NCBI RefSeq assembly: GCF_001665235.1
Contig: NZ_LZSC01000075.1
Coordinates: forward strand, 1 to 64,000
Direction of reading: 5' to 3'
Length of the DNA: 64,000 nt
Source: Mycobacterium sp. 1100029.7
Lineage (GTDB): Bacteria > Actinomycetota > Actinomycetes > Mycobacteriales > Mycobacteriaceae
This document shows, in pieces, positions 8,131-17,420 of this stretch. The notes below the pieces were generated by a model. That model made no database searches, was not told where the DNA came from, and worked only from the letters and a program-made list of their open reading frames with translations. The translations under genes and the position numbers were made by a program. Each line of letters begins with the position of its first letter. Position 1 is the stretch's first letter.

Positions 8131-9903
8131 TCAGCGTGCTCCGCGCACCAGGCGGCCGGGGCGAGCCCCGGTGTCGACGTCGTTGCGACGGGTCACCGCG
8201 CCGCTGACGATGGTCGCCGCATATCCGCTTGCGCCTTGCAGAATCCGGTTGCCGCCGGCCGGCAGATCGAAGGCCATCGCCGCCGGGTGTAGCCGCAGCG
8301 CGTCCATGTCAATGACGTTGATGTCGGCCTTCTTGCCCGGCTCGATGGTGCCGCGGTCGGTCAGACCAAACAGGTGCGCCGTGTCGCGAGCTTGCTTGCG
8401 GATCACGTACTCCAGTGCGAGCTTGTCGCCCCGGTGCCGGTCGCGCGCCCAGTGGGTGAGCAGGAACGTCGGATAGGAAGCGTCGCAGATCATCCCGCAA
8501 TGAGCACCGCCGTCGGACAAGCCGAGCACGCCGGCGGGATGCAGCAGCATCTCGCGGATCGCGTCGTGGTTGCCCTCGGCGTAATTGAACAGCGGCAGCA
8601 TCAGCATGGCGGTCGCCTCCCGCTCGAGCATCAGGTCGTACAGCGTGGACAGCGGGTCCTCGCCGCGAGCCTTGGCGATGGCCGCGACGGTGCGGTCGGG
8701 GGTCGGTTCGTAGTCCGGCGGATCGCCGAGCGCGAAGAGCCGGCCGAGCGAGTGCTGCACCAGCGCGAACATGCCGTCGAACAACAGGCTCGGGTCGGCC
8801 GGCAGATCGTCCTCGGACAGGATCGCGGCCTTCACCGCAGGGTCGGCGAGCCGCTGCGCAAGCTCGTCTCGGCCGCACTGCGCCGCCAGGCGGCGATAAG
8901 TCGGACGGTGACTGAACCCGTGGTGGCCCTGGAAACCGATCATCATCCCGAACGGGCGGGCCGCGACCTGTGGGTACAACCGGGCGCCTTCGGAGTGCGC
9001 GTCGGCGGACAGGTCCAGCATTTCGCGCCACAGGTTCGGATCGGCGTCCACCTGGATCAGCGCGAAGGACACCGGTCGATCGATCTCGCCGCTCAACCGC
9101 CGCATCCAGTCCAGTTCCTTTTTGGGTGCGACGATGTCCTCGCCGGCGGAGCCCTGCGGCGCCAGTTCGAACACCGCCTGGCCGCCGGCGGCCATGGCCC
9201 GACCAAGACCGAACAATTCATCCTCGGCTGCGTAGGTGCCGGGGACCGGCTCACCGTCCATCGCGCGGTGCCCCATCGTGCGCGACGTCGAGAACCCGAG
9301 CGCGCCGGCCTCGATCGCCTCCCGAACCAGCCGGCCCATCGCCTCGATGTCTTCGGCGGTGGCCGGCTCGTTGCGCGCACCCCGCTCGCCCATCGCGTAC
9401 GCGCGGATCGCGCCGTGCGCGACCTGACTGCCCACGTCGATCGAGAACTTGTGCTTGTCGATCGCATCGAGGTACTCAGGGTAGGTCTCCCAGCCCCATT
9501 CGATGCCCTCGGTCAACGCGGTGCCCGGGATGTCTTCGACACCCTCCATCAATTCGATCAGCCACTGCTCGCTGCCGGGCCGCACCGGTGCAAAACCGAC
9601 GCCGCAGTTGCCGGTGACGATCGTCGTGACGCCGTGGCCGCTGGACGGCTCGAGCAAGCCATCCCAGCTCACCTGGCCGTCGTAGTGAGTGTGAATATCC
9701 ACGAAGCCGGGGGCGACCACATGTCCTGTCGCGTCGATGGTTTCGGCGGCCGCACCGCCCATCCCGGGGCTGTCGGCGCCCTGTTGATCCGGAAGCCGGA
9801 CAACGTCGACGATCTTGCCGTCCTTGATCCCGATATCGGCGCGGAAGCGCTCGGCGCCCGTCCCGTCGACAACAGTTCCACCGGTGATTTTGAGGTCGAA
9901 CAC
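8131..9903 (-). CDS. N-acyl-D-amino-acid deacylase-like amidohydrolase
   Basis: This 590-residue metal-dependent amidohydrolase is of the D-aminoacylase type. It opens with the typical beta-sandwich start ([13 protein letters not shown]) and has the metal motif DIHTHYDGQ (His71, His73). [13 protein letters not shown] and a C-terminal [15 protein letters not shown] are also family hallmarks. The chosen start is GTG at 9903, because GGAGGA lies six bases upstream and the family begins here; an in-frame ATG at 9996 would add residues unlike the family and would overlap an operator-like palindrome. It leads an operon with the Rieske oxygenase. Mycobacterial members often sit in catabolic clusters, so the true substrate may not be a D-amino acid. 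Confidence 0.85.
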   Translation of the reverse strand: MFDLKITGGTVVDGTGAERFRADIGIKDGKIVDVVRLPDQQGADSPGMGGAAAETIDATGHVVAPGFVDIHTHYDGQVSWDGLLEPSSGHGVTTIVTGNCGVGFAPVRPGSEQWLIELMEGVEDIPGTALTEGIEWGWETYPEYLDAIDKHKFSIDVGSQVAHGAIRAYAMGERGARNEPATAEDIEAMGRLVREAIEAGALGFSTSRTMGHRAMDGEPVPGTYAAEDELFGLGRAMAAGGQAVFELAPQGSAGEDIVAPKKELDWMRRLSGEIDRPVSFALIQVDADPNLWREMLDLSADAHSEGARLYPQVAARPFGMMIGFQGHHGFSHRPTYRRLAAQCGRDELAQRLADPAVKAAILSEDDLPADPSLLFDGMFALVQHSLGRLFALGDPPDYEPTPDRTVAAIAKARGEDPLSTLYDLMLEREATAMLMLPLFNYAEGNHDAIREMLLHPAGVLGLSDGGAHCGMICDASYPTFLLTHWARDRHRGDKLALEYVIRKQARDTAHLFGLTDRGTIEPGKKADINVIDMDALRLHPAAMAFDLPAGGNRILQGASGYAATIVSGAVTRRNDVDTGARPGRLVRGAR

Positions 9904-9995
9904 GAGTTTCCTCCGGGTCTGGTCGGGGTCGCCCTGGGCTGGCCGGCCGAAGTTGGTGGACACGAGACCGGGGAACGCCCGGCCTCGGCCGCCCA

Positions 9996-10018
9996 TTACG
10001 CTACGCCTCGGAGCGTAA
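9996..10018. promoter_or_regulatory. Inverted repeat upstream of the amidohydrolase-Rieske operon
   Basis: TTACGCT (9996-10002) and AGCGTAA (10012-10018) form perfect 7-base arms around a 9-base spacer, 93 bases before the amidohydrolase start. Position and symmetry suit a repressor site, but no regulator gene sits beside it. Confidence 0.45.
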
Positions 10019-10185
10019 ATAGTGAAGGTCTTCGCGACAGTTGAACCAATCGAGCGGCCGCGTCGTGGACGCAGTGGGTGCGCCCTGACAGCCCTGAAAA
10101 GTTGCGCGCCTCATTGACTGCATGGATGAATTGCCTTCAGCGACTTAGTTCCACGCTGCGCGGCAGGATGGAAAGGACGGTGGGC

Positions 10186-11328
10186 ATGGAGCCCGCTGAT
10201 CGCGATCAAGAGCACGAGAATCAACCCACCGAATCGGAGACCACTCGACGCCGTTTCGCATTGACGCGGCGTGGCGCGCTGCTGGGCATGGGCGCGGTCG
10301 CCGGCGTGGCCGCGGTCGACGTGGGCGGATTCGCCTATGCGGGTGGCTGGTTGCGGCCCGACACGTTGACCCCGCCCCGCTTCACCGACGGGTTCGAACA
10401 GGTCTTCGGCCGCCATGCCGGGTTCCGGCGGAATCATGCCAAAGGCCTCAGCGCGACCGGGTCGTTCTCCAGCACCGGCGCGGGTGCGGCGATCTGCCGG
10501 GCCGCGGTCTTCCGGCCCGGAACCGTCCCGGTTGTCGGCCGCTTCTCGCTGGGCGGCGGTCTGCCTGCCCAGAGCGACAAGCCCGACACGGTCCGCGGCC
10601 TGGGCCTGATGTTCCAGCTGCCCGACGGTCAGCAATGGCGCACCGCGATGGTCAACTTCCCAGTGTTCACCGACCGCACCCCGGAAGGCTTCTACGAACG
10701 CATCCTCGCGTCCAAACCCGTTGCCGCCACCGGTAAGCCGGATCCGCAGAAGATGGCCGCCTTTTTGGAGCGGCATCCCGAGACGGTCGCGGCCATGAAG
10801 ATCATCAAGCAGACCCCACCCAGCGCGGGATTCGCGGACAGTACCTTTCGCAGTCTGAACGCCTTCTACTTCACCAACAGCGCCGGCGCGACAGTCCCGG
10901 TGCGCTGGTCGCTTGTCCCACAGGTGGTTCCGCAGCAGGCCGGCGCCCCGGCGAACCCGCCACCGTCAACCGGCAAGGACTTCCTTTTCGACGACCTGAT
11001 TCGCGCGGCGGCTGCGCGACCGCTGGCATGGAAGCTGATGCTGACCGTCGGCGAGCCGGGCGATCCGACCAACGACGCCACCAGGCCGTGGCCGCAGTCG
11101 CGACGCTCGATCGATGCGGGCACCCTCACCATCACCGGGGTACAGACCGAAGAAGCCGGCAACGCCCGCGACATCAACTTCGACCCGACGGTGCTGCCCG
11201 ACGGCATCGGCGTCTCCGACGACCCGCTGCTCGCGGCGCGGTCGGCGGTATACGCGCGCTCGTTCACTCGCCGCGCCGAAGAACCCAAGTCGCCCAGCCA
11301 GGTCAACGTCGGCCAGGTGCGAACATGA
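10186..11328 (+). CDS. Catalase-like haem peroxidase, Tat-exported (SrpA family)
   Basis: This 380-residue protein is a small catalase-fold peroxidase. A twin-arginine signal is visible (TRRRFAL, residues 20-26, followed by a hydrophobic stretch to about 50), so export of a folded haem protein is expected. The distal histidine is His84 in FRRNHAKGLSATGSF. The proximal tyrosine motif is in RSAVYARSF near the C-terminus. The start at 10186 is chosen because GAAAGGA lies about ten bases upstream; ATG 10168 is an alternative. Its stop overlaps the start of the cytochrome b561 gene (ATGA), so the two are co-translated. A role in peroxide handling in the cell envelope is inferred. Confidence 0.85.
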   Translation: MEPADRDQEHENQPTESETTRRRFALTRRGALLGMGAVAGVAAVDVGGFAYAGGWLRPDTLTPPRFTDGFEQVFGRHAGFRRNHAKGLSATGSFSSTGAGAAICRAAVFRPGTVPVVGRFSLGGGLPAQSDKPDTVRGLGLMFQLPDGQQWRTAMVNFPVFTDRTPEGFYERILASKPVAATGKPDPQKMAAFLERHPETVAAMKIIKQTPPSAGFADSTFRSLNAFYFTNSAGATVPVRWSLVPQVVPQQAGAPANPPPSTGKDFLFDDLIRAAAARPLAWKLMLTVGEPGDPTNDATRPWPQSRRSIDAGTLTITGVQTEEAGNARDINFDPTVLPDGIGVSDDPLLAARSAVYARSFTRRAEEPKSPSQVNVGQVRT

Positions 11329-11903
11329 TCGACGAAAAGCCAAAAAATTCAACACGTTTCACCCTCCCATCCCGGATCCTGCACTGGACAATGGCGCCGA
11401 TGGTGGTTGCGCAGCTGTTGATCGGCGTGACGATGATCGCCTCGCTGAGTTACTACCCGCTGCTGTTGGCGATCCACCGGCCGCTGGGTGCGGCCATCCT
11501 GATCTTCGCGGTGGTGCGACTGGCGAACCGGCTCACTCATCGGCCGCCGGCTTTCCTGGCGACCATGAGCCGCGCCGAGAGACGCGTCGCGACATTGTCG
11601 GAATACGGCTTGTACGCCTTGCTTTTGGCTCAGCCGGTCATCGGATGGGCCACGCTGTCGGCCGCCGGACTCCCCCTCACCCTGGTGGGTCCGATTCGCC
11701 TGCCCGGCATCGCACCGCACAACGTGAATCTGTATGCGGTGCTGCGCGAGTGCCACGGCGTCTTCGCGTTCCTACTGTTCGCGATGTTCACCGCGCACAT
11801 GTGCGCGGTGCTGTTCCACACGCTCGTGCTACGGGACCGGCTGCTCGACCGAATGGCGCTGTGGCCGAGCAAGATCGGTGGCGCCAGACAGGGTGAGGGC
11901 TGA
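11325..11903 (+). CDS. Cytochrome b561-type membrane haem protein
   Basis: This 192-residue protein has four membrane segments and the histidines expected for haem b ligation: His20 (RILHW), His51 (IHRPLG), His144 (ECHGVFAF) and His158 (FTAHMC). Bacterial cytochrome b561 proteins pass electrons between the quinone pool and periplasmic partners. The start ATG overlaps the stop of the exported catalase-like protein, and such pairs are known in other bacteria, so it is probably the electron donor or membrane partner of that peroxidase. The start at 11325 places the first helix correctly. Confidence 0.85.
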   Translation: MIDEKPKNSTRFTLPSRILHWTMAPMVVAQLLIGVTMIASLSYYPLLLAIHRPLGAAILIFAVVRLANRLTHRPPAFLATMSRAERRVATLSEYGLYALLLAQPVIGWATLSAAGLPLTLVGPIRLPGIAPHNVNLYAVLRECHGVFAFLLFAMFTAHMCAVLFHTLVLRDRLLDRMALWPSKIGGARQGEG

Positions 11904-11986
11904 AAAGCCATCGGCGTCAAACGTACCGCGCTTCCTGGTAGCGACGGGGTTACCCTCCCACGGCGTGGTAACGCTATCGTCGCTGT

Positions 11987-12823
11987 ATGCCCGATCCGCA
12001 GTCGTTGGCGACGTTTTTGCGAACGCGCCGCGATTTGCTGAAGCCGGCCGACGTTGGTCTGGCCGAGGGCGAACGCCGCCGGGTGGCGGGCTTGCGCCGC
12101 GAGGAAGTGGCGATGCTGGCCGGCATCAGCTCCGAGTACTACCTGAGGCTCGAGCAAGGCCGCGAACGTCAGCCCTCTGATCAAGTGCTGGAGGGCTTGG
12201 CCAGCGCACTGCAGCTCAATGACGATGCGACCCAATACATGCGCAACCTGGCCCGTCCAGCGCCTCGGCGGCGTCGGCGCGCTGCGGTGTCAACCGAGAA
12301 AGTCGATCCGGGTTTGCAGACGTTGATCGACAATTGGCCGCTGACCCCGGCGTATGTGCACAACCGGAACCTGACCATCGTTGCATCCAATGCGATGGCG
12401 TGTGCCCTGACGCCGTTCTTCGCGCGGGGTGTCAACCATCTGCGGGCGGTGTTTCTGGAGCCGTCGCTGCGCAACTGGATCGTCAATTGGGAAGAGGTTA
12501 CCGCGATCCTTGCGTCGTCGTTGCGGTTCAACATTGCCGAGGACAACTCCAACGATCCCGAGCTGCAGGCGCTCATCGGTGAGCTCAGTATTGCCAGCCA
12601 ACGGTTTCGCACCCTGTGGGCCCGTCAGGATGTGAGGCAGAAGACCAGTGGCCCGGCGATCGGCGATCACCCGCAGGTGGGTTTGCTCGAAATGCGTTAC
12701 CGCACATTCGTTTTGCCCGAGAATGGACAGGTGTTGGTCACCTATTATGCCGAACCCGGCAGCACGACCGAGCAAAGGCTGCGATTGCTGTCCACTCTTA
12801 TCGACCCGCGGCCGTCTCCCTGA
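11987..12823 (+). CDS. XRE-family regulator with MmyB-type ligand domain
   Basis: This 278-residue transcription factor has an N-terminal helix-turn-helix (RRVAGLRREEVAMLAGIS, then YYLRLEQGRE, about 30-60). The C-terminal MmyB-like ligand domain contains PAYVHNRNLTIVASNAMA and ends RLRLLSTL. This family is widespread in actinobacteria and generally regulates neighbouring metabolic genes; MmyB members are proposed to sense fatty-acid-like ligands. It is on the same strand as, and 198 bases before, the phosphonate-like operon, but the link is only positional. Confidence 0.85.
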   Translation: MPDPQSLATFLRTRRDLLKPADVGLAEGERRRVAGLRREEVAMLAGISSEYYLRLEQGRERQPSDQVLEGLASALQLNDDATQYMRNLARPAPRRRRRAAVSTEKVDPGLQTLIDNWPLTPAYVHNRNLTIVASNAMACALTPFFARGVNHLRAVFLEPSLRNWIVNWEEVTAILASSLRFNIAEDNSNDPELQALIGELSIASQRFRTLWARQDVRQKTSGPAIGDHPQVGLLEMRYRTFVLPENGQVLVTYYAEPGSTTEQRLRLLSTLIDPRPSP

Positions 12824-13021
12824 GCCCTGCGCGTACTGACCGCCCAGCTACTGCAGCGCCTGACGCCGGGCGGACCGCCCAGAGACCGGCGATGTTCGAC
12901 TTGTTCGCACAACCACGATGAAATCGGCTGTCAACGTTCACCTTTCGTACACCTCCGCGCAGCCGGCGCGCCAGCGCTCAGCCAGACCGTTTCAGCAACA
13001 GCCGGACCGGAGGAGACGGAC

Positions 13022-13714
13022 ATGATCAGATTGGCCTGCCTGGACATGGCGGGCACCACGGTGCTCGACGACGGTGCCGTCGCGGACGCGTTCGACGCAT
13101 CGCTGTCGGCGTCGGGACTGTCCGCCGGGACCGCCGACTATCAAAATGCCGTCCGCTACGTCCACGAGACGATGGGTCAATCGAAGATCGAGGTGTTTCG
13201 GTCGATCTTCAACGGCGATACCCACCGCGCCGAAACCGCCAACAGCGCGTTTGAAGCGGCGTACGCCGAAGCCCTCCGGGACAACGGTGTGACGCCCGTT
13301 CCGCAGGCCGCCGAGACCATCGAGAAACTGCGCGGATCGGGTTGCGCTGTCGTACTCACGACGGGCTTCGCACCGGCCACTCGCGATCACATCATCGACG
13401 CGCTGGGATGGGGCGACCTGATCACGCTGGCGTTATCCCCGGTGGACGCCGGCCGTGGCCGGCCGTTTCCGGACATGGTGCTCACGGCGCTGCTGCGCAC
13501 GCGGATCGACGCCGTCGACCAGATCGCCGTCGTCGGCGACACCACCAGCGACCTGTGGTCAGGTGCCCGCGCCGGGGCAGCCATCGTCGCCGGCGTGCGG
13601 ACCGGTGCGCACAGCGATGCCGATTTCGCCACCGTGCCCCACACCCACGTGCTGGACTCCGTCGCGGACCTGGTCGCCTGTATCGACAGCCACCACCAGG
13701 CGGTGTGTCGATGA
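13022..13714 (+). CDS. Phosphonatase-like HAD hydrolase
   Basis: This 230-residue HAD-superfamily protein is of the phosphonoacetaldehyde hydrolase-like subgroup. The nucleophile motif is DMAGTT (Asp8), matching the DxAGTT signature of PhnX-type enzymes. MGQSK places Lys55 where PhnX has its Schiff-base lysine. Motif II is in LTTGF and motif III is GDTTSDLWSG. Subgroup members are known from phosphonate gene neighbourhoods, but their substrate is not settled. The start has a strong GGAGGAG site. It opens a run of four genes with overlapping stop/start codons, so it belongs with the symporter, dehydrogenase and PhnM-like genes. Confidence 0.83.
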   Translation: MIRLACLDMAGTTVLDDGAVADAFDASLSASGLSAGTADYQNAVRYVHETMGQSKIEVFRSIFNGDTHRAETANSAFEAAYAEALRDNGVTPVPQAAETIEKLRGSGCAVVLTTGFAPATRDHIIDALGWGDLITLALSPVDAGRGRPFPDMVLTALLRTRIDAVDQIAVVGDTTSDLWSGARAGAAIVAGVRTGAHSDADFATVPHTHVLDSVADLVACIDSHHQAVCR

Positions 13715-15129
13715 CCGGCAACGGGATTCGCGGTCAACTCGACGAAGCGCCGGTCAGCCGGTTTCACCTGAAGGCCGCGGTGACCGCGGGCATGGGGTTT
13801 TTCACCGACTCTTACGACCTCAATGTCATCGGCACGGTGATCTTGCTGGTCCAGCCCGAATTCCGGTTGTCGGCCGGCCAGGTCGGGGCGTTGACCAGTT
13901 CGACGCTGCTGGCGGTCGCGGTGGGCGCATTCCTATTCGGACGTCTCGGCGACTTGTTGGGACGCCGGCGGGTGTACGGGCTCGAGGCGGTACTGATGAT
14001 CGTCGGTGCGCTGGCGTCCGCCTTCGCGCCGAACTTTGCAGGGCTGCTGATCGCGCGCATCGTGCTGGGAATCGGCATCGGCGGTGACTACCCGGCCTCC
14101 GGGGTGATCATGACCGAGTACGCCAACCGGCTTAATCGCGGTCGCCTGGTCGGATTGACGTTCTTGTTCTACGTCTTCGGACAGGTTGCGGCCTACGTCG
14201 TCGCCCTCGTGATCGTCGGCCTGGGCACCTCACCGGGGCTGGCCTGGCGACTGATCCTGGGCCTGGGGGCGATTCCGTCGCTGCTGGTGTTATGGAATCG
14301 CCGGCACATGCCGGAATCCCCGCGGTGGACCGTCGCGGTCGCCGGGAATGCCGTGAAGGCCGCGAACGATCTCAGCGCCTTTTCCGGCAACGCGGTACGG
14401 GCAGCCAGCTCCGATCATGTGGCCACGTCTACGACGTTGCGAAACATGCTGCGCTCTCGCACCTTTCGACTGACCCTGCTGGGGACGGCGGGCAGCTGGT
14501 TTTTCTTCAATGTCGCCGTGTACGGAAACTCCGTGAGCCAGCCGCTGCTGATCAAGAGCATCGCGCCGCACACCAGCATCGTCATGAACATGGCGATCAA
14601 TGCGGCCCTGGTCGTCTGCTTCAGCCTGGTCGCCGCGCTGATCGGTCTGGCACTGCTGGACCGTCTCGGTCGTAAGACATTGCAAATACTGGGATTTGGC
14701 CTCTCGGCTCTGTCGATGGCACTGATCGCCGCGATACCGGGGCTGACGTCGACCGTCACGCCGTTCGCGGTCGTCTTCGGGCTGTCGCTGTTCGGAATCG
14801 CCGTGGGCCCCAACTACACGACGATGCTGCTGGCCGCGGAATGCTATCCGACCCCGATACGCAGTACCGCACATGGGATTTCGGCTGGCACCGCGAAGGT
14901 GGGCGCCTTCCTCGGCGCACTGATCACTCCCGTCGCTCTTAGCGACCTGGGCCTGCGGCCGACGGTACTGATCGCCGGGGCCTGCTTTGTGCTGGGCATC
15001 CTCACCACGCAGCTGGTTGCCGAACCCCGCGGTGCCGCATTGGACACCATCGGCATCGACACCGCGGAGCGGAGACGACGTGCCGGCGAGCTGATCGCGT
15101 CGCCGGGTTCGCACCCGGTGTCGGCATGA
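13711..15129 (+). CDS. MFS transporter, phosphate:H+ symporter-like
   Basis: This 472-residue 12-helix major-facilitator protein resembles the phosphate:proton symporter branch. Hallmarks are FTDSYDLNVIG in helix 1, GRLGDLLGRRRVYG in loop 2-3 and GIGIGGDYPASGVIMTEYANRLNRG in and after helix 4. The second half carries ALLDRLGRKTLQ and AAECYPTPIRSTAHGIS. The start ATG overlaps the HAD stop (ATGA), which sets the start and shows translational coupling. In this context it probably imports a phosphonate or phosphate ester in place of the usual PhnCDE ABC importer; that is inference. Confidence 0.84.
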   Translation: MTGNGIRGQLDEAPVSRFHLKAAVTAGMGFFTDSYDLNVIGTVILLVQPEFRLSAGQVGALTSSTLLAVAVGAFLFGRLGDLLGRRRVYGLEAVLMIVGALASAFAPNFAGLLIARIVLGIGIGGDYPASGVIMTEYANRLNRGRLVGLTFLFYVFGQVAAYVVALVIVGLGTSPGLAWRLILGLGAIPSLLVLWNRRHMPESPRWTVAVAGNAVKAANDLSAFSGNAVRAASSDHVATSTTLRNMLRSRTFRLTLLGTAGSWFFFNVAVYGNSVSQPLLIKSIAPHTSIVMNMAINAALVVCFSLVAALIGLALLDRLGRKTLQILGFGLSALSMALIAAIPGLTSTVTPFAVVFGLSLFGIAVGPNYTTMLLAAECYPTPIRSTAHGISAGTAKVGAFLGALITPVALSDLGLRPTVLIAGACFVLGILTTQLVAEPRGAALDTIGIDTAERRRRAGELIASPGSHPVSA

Positions 15130-16208
15130 CGGCACTGAGCGGCGTCGTCACCGCCAGGTACGCCCGTTGGGACGGGGTGGGCAAGCCGATGACGGTGGTG
15201 ACGACGGATGCGGCCAGCGATCCCGGTCCCGGCCGCGTTCTCGTCGCGGTCGATCTGGCCACCATCTGCGGTAGCGACCTGCACACCGTGCACGGCCGTC
15301 GGGATGCGCCGCACCCGGGCATTCTGGGCCATGAACAGGTCGGCCACGTCGTGGCGATGGGATCGGGACCGCGCCCGCACTATCCGAGCGGCGCCGACGT
15401 GGCGATCGGCGACCGCGTGGTGTGGTCGATCACGGCATCTTGCGGACGCTGCCGCAACTGCGTATGGGGCTTGGAACAAAAGTGCCTGCACCTGAAGAAG
15501 TACGGGCATGAGGCGCTGGACAGCGCCTGGCCGCTCAACGGCGGCTTCGCCAGTCACTGTGTGCTGTTGTCCGGCACCACAATCGTTGCCGTACCCGGCA
15601 GCGTGCCGGATGCGGTCGCCGCACCTGCGTCGTGCGCCACCGCGACGGTCGCGGCGGTGTTCGACGCCGCCGAACTCGATCGGCACCGCGATCCCACCCG
15701 GATCCTGATCACCGGTGCCGGCATGCTCGGAGTCACCGCGGCCGCGATGGCCGACGCCCTCGGCGCCTGGGTCGCCGTTTGTGATCCAGACCCGAGGCGG
15801 CAGGAAACGGCATACAGCTTCGGCGCTGACCTCGTCGTCGGTGATCCCGACGACGTGCCGCCGGTCGACGTGGCGCTGGAACTGTCTGGCAGCCCCGCGG
15901 CGGTGCAGGCCTGTGTTGCCAGCCTGGATGTCGGCGGCCGGGCGGTTCTCGCGGGCTCTGTCTCCGCCAGCGGGCCCATCTCACTCGATCCCGAGCATCT
16001 GGTGCGCAGTCTCATGACGATCACCGGAGTGCACAATTATCGCCCCACTCATCTGCGGGTTGCCGTGGATTTCTTGGCCGCTCACCATGAGCGTTACCCG
16101 TTTGCCGAACTAGTGGCCCCGCCAACTGATCTCGATCACCTCGACGAGGCCGTGCACAGCGCGGCAACGTCGCGCGCGTTGCGTCAATCCATCTGTCCCG
16201 CATGGTGA
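15126..16208 (+). CDS. Zinc-dependent dehydrogenase, phosphonate-cluster type
   Basis: This 360-residue medium-chain dehydrogenase has catalytic zinc ligands Cys48 (ICGSDLH) and His69-Glu70 (GHEQVGHVV). The structural zinc cysteines are Cys106, 109, 112 and 120 (SCGRCRNC...C). A Rossmann motif (GAGMLG, near 195) is followed by the acidic VCDPDPRR, favouring NAD. A dehydrogenase subfamily associated with phosphonate genes has been described, and the neighbours fit it. The start overlaps the transporter stop (ATGA). It may oxidise a hydroxyalkyl-phosphonate or the aldehyde/alcohol product; the substrate is not known. Confidence 0.83.
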   Translation: MTALSGVVTARYARWDGVGKPMTVVTTDAASDPGPGRVLVAVDLATICGSDLHTVHGRRDAPHPGILGHEQVGHVVAMGSGPRPHYPSGADVAIGDRVVWSITASCGRCRNCVWGLEQKCLHLKKYGHEALDSAWPLNGGFASHCVLLSGTTIVAVPGSVPDAVAAPASCATATVAAVFDAAELDRHRDPTRILITGAGMLGVTAAAMADALGAWVAVCDPDPRRQETAYSFGADLVVGDPDDVPPVDVALELSGSPAAVQACVASLDVGGRAVLAGSVSASGPISLDPEHLVRSLMTITGVHNYRPTHLRVAVDFLAAHHERYPFAELVAPPTDLDHLDEAVHSAATSRALRQSICPAW

Positions 16209-17371
16209 TCAGTCTGCAGGCCACCCGGGTGATCACCGGGATACCGGAACACGGCGACGAAGCGGACGCGCCGCGGTGGGTGACGATCGAAGACGGCTAC
16301 ATCAGCGCTGTTGATACCCGGCCGCAACCGCATGCGACGCAAGTCGATCTGCGGCCCTGGCAGCTGTGGCCGGCGTTCACCGACCTGCACGCGGATTCGT
16401 TGCCGCGCTTCGAATCTCCGCGGGTGGGAACGGCGATCCCGCTCGAAGCCGCGCTGCAGGATTTCACCACTGACGCGGTCACGCACGGCGTGGTTCGTCC
16501 CTACCTGTGTATCTCGGTAGGGGAGGGGCCCGATACCGCCGACGGATATCGCCGTGCGGATGCCGTGCTAAACACCTTCGACCATGTTGCGGACGAACTG
16601 GTGGTCACCCTGCGGGCCCATCTGCGAGTCGACGTCAGCGACCCCCAATCCGTCGCGGGTACGGCGGACCTGCTTCGCCGGCACGGACGGTGGATCGGGG
16701 TGGTGTCGGTGATGGATCACACGCCGGGGCAGGGTAAGTACCGCACCGAACGCGCCTGGCGTCCGGCGATGGGCACGCGGCTTTGCCTCGACGACGACGA
16801 ACTCAATCGATGGCTGGCAACCCTGCACCGGCATGCGACCGGAACGCCGTTACGCCGCCGCCAGATCGCCCGGTTCGCCGCGGCGCACAATGCGGTCTTC
16901 GCGACGCACGACCCCGACAGCGAAAGTGCCGTCGTCGAGGCCGCCGCGATGGGCGCCAGCATTTGTGAGTTTCCGCTCACCCTGGATGCGGCTGCGGCAG
17001 CACGAAATAACGGACTCGCTGTCGTGATGGGCGCGCCCAACGCGTGGCGCGGTGCGTCGCACCTAGACAATCTCTCTGCCCGCGACGGGATCGAGACCGG
17101 GGTGGTGGACGTGCTCGCCTCCGACTACCACTGCGGCGCTTTGGCCCGTGCCGCGGTGGCCGTCGGTCAGACCGGGGCCGCCTCGATCGAGACCGCGGTG
17201 GCGATGCTGACCACGCGTCCGGGCGGGGTCGTCGCGTCCATGACCCGGGATACGGGCGCGCTGACCGTGGGCCGACCGGCCAACCTGGTCGCGGTACGCA
17301 CCGAGCCGATGCCCGCGGTGGTCGCGACCTGGTCTTCGGGCCGACAACTCAGCGGTCCCGCGCTGTGGTGA
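16202..17371 (+). CDS. PhnM-like amidohydrolase
   Basis: This 389-residue amidohydrolase resembles PhnM, which removes pyrophosphate from ribose-1-methylphosphonate-5-triphosphate in the C-P lyase pathway. PhnM-like features are DLHADSLPRFESP (His63, Asp65), VMGAPNAWRGASHLDNLSARD and VLASDYHCGAL. The C-terminus has TLTVGRPANLVAV-like spacing. ATG 16202 and GTG 16205 both overlap the dehydrogenase stop, so it is translationally coupled. No PhnGHIJKL gene is in the window, so it may act on a different phosphonate nucleoside or a non-nucleotide substrate. Confidence 0.8.
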   Translation: MVISLQATRVITGIPEHGDEADAPRWVTIEDGYISAVDTRPQPHATQVDLRPWQLWPAFTDLHADSLPRFESPRVGTAIPLEAALQDFTTDAVTHGVVRPYLCISVGEGPDTADGYRRADAVLNTFDHVADELVVTLRAHLRVDVSDPQSVAGTADLLRRHGRWIGVVSVMDHTPGQGKYRTERAWRPAMGTRLCLDDDELNRWLATLHRHATGTPLRRRQIARFAAAHNAVFATHDPDSESAVVEAAAMGASICEFPLTLDAAAAARNNGLAVVMGAPNAWRGASHLDNLSARDGIETGVVDVLASDYHCGALARAAVAVGQTGAASIETAVAMLTTRPGGVVASMTRDTGALTVGRPANLVAVRTEPMPAVVATWSSGRQLSGPALW

Positions 17372-17420
17372 CGGAATGCGTGCCGACCTCGAGCGGACCG
17401 GGATGCCTCACCGAGTTCCC

